NCBI GenBank assembly: GCA_015222915.1
Contig: JADFWE010000308.1
Span: 1 to 5,027, forward strand
Direction of reading: 5' to 3'
DNA: 5,027 nt
Origin: Pseudomonadota bacterium
Lineage (GTDB): Bacteria > Pseudomonadota > Gammaproteobacteria > SZUA-229
Shown here: piece after piece, positions 5,007-5,027 of the stretch
How the letters are laid out: each line of letters opens with the position of its first letter
How positions within the stretch are numbered: the stretch's first letter is position 1
The notes under the pieces: generated by a model
Databases searched by the model: none
What the model was told of the DNA's origin: nothing
What the model saw: the letters and a program-made list of their open reading frames with translations, nothing else
Position numbers and translations under genes: made by a program

Positions 5007-5027
5007 ACAATATTTCATATGTAACAA

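Overview
The window looks like a chromosomal segment of a gammaproteobacterium. The strongest pointers are a YqiB-type DUF1249 protein and a YajD-type HNH nuclease, both families I associate mainly with Gammaproteobacteria. Base composition is moderate in the genes, and the intergenic spaces are clearly AT-rich. I cannot name a genus from sequence alone. There are no tRNA or rRNA genes, no CRISPR array, no transposase and no phage genes. I read it as an ordinary core/accessory boundary region with some interesting short elements between genes.

Layout from left to right. Positions 1-176 hold no convincing gene. They do hold a well-formed leftward promoter whose -10 box lies inside a perfect 22-bp dyad, so something off the left edge is probably repressor-controlled. 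A DUF1249 gene (177-722, minus) follows, then a 90-bp gap with a long imperfect hairpin. Next is a 386-residue cytoplasmic protein that I do not recognise (813-1973, minus, perfect Shine-Dalgarno). A divergent intergenic region of about 200 bp leads rightward into a Tat-exported lipoprotein of the DUF1513 beta-propeller family (2171-3316, plus). That gene may be preceded by a 15-codon leader ORF. It converges on the YajD-like HNH nuclease gene (3360-3761, minus). A second divergent region, with a tandem 14-nt repeat carrying TATAAT-like cores, separates the nuclease gene from a rightward pair: a secreted GlcG/HbpS-type (haem-degrading domain) protein (3915-4412) and a secreted DUF4124 protein with a Gln-rich coiled coil and Pro-rich tail (4447-4929). 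The window ends in an 8-bp-period repeat of a type I recall as common between bacterial genes.

Three of the six genes encode exported proteins. Two of these (DUF1513 and the GlcG/HbpS-like protein) belong to families linked with iron or haem, so a shared role in envelope iron/haem handling is possible. They are not in one operon, however, and the usual DUF1513 partners are absent from the window. No complete new system is evident. The best candidates for something undescribed are the unrecognised 386-residue protein, the operator-like dyad at the left edge and the possible leader ORF ahead of the DUF1513 gene.
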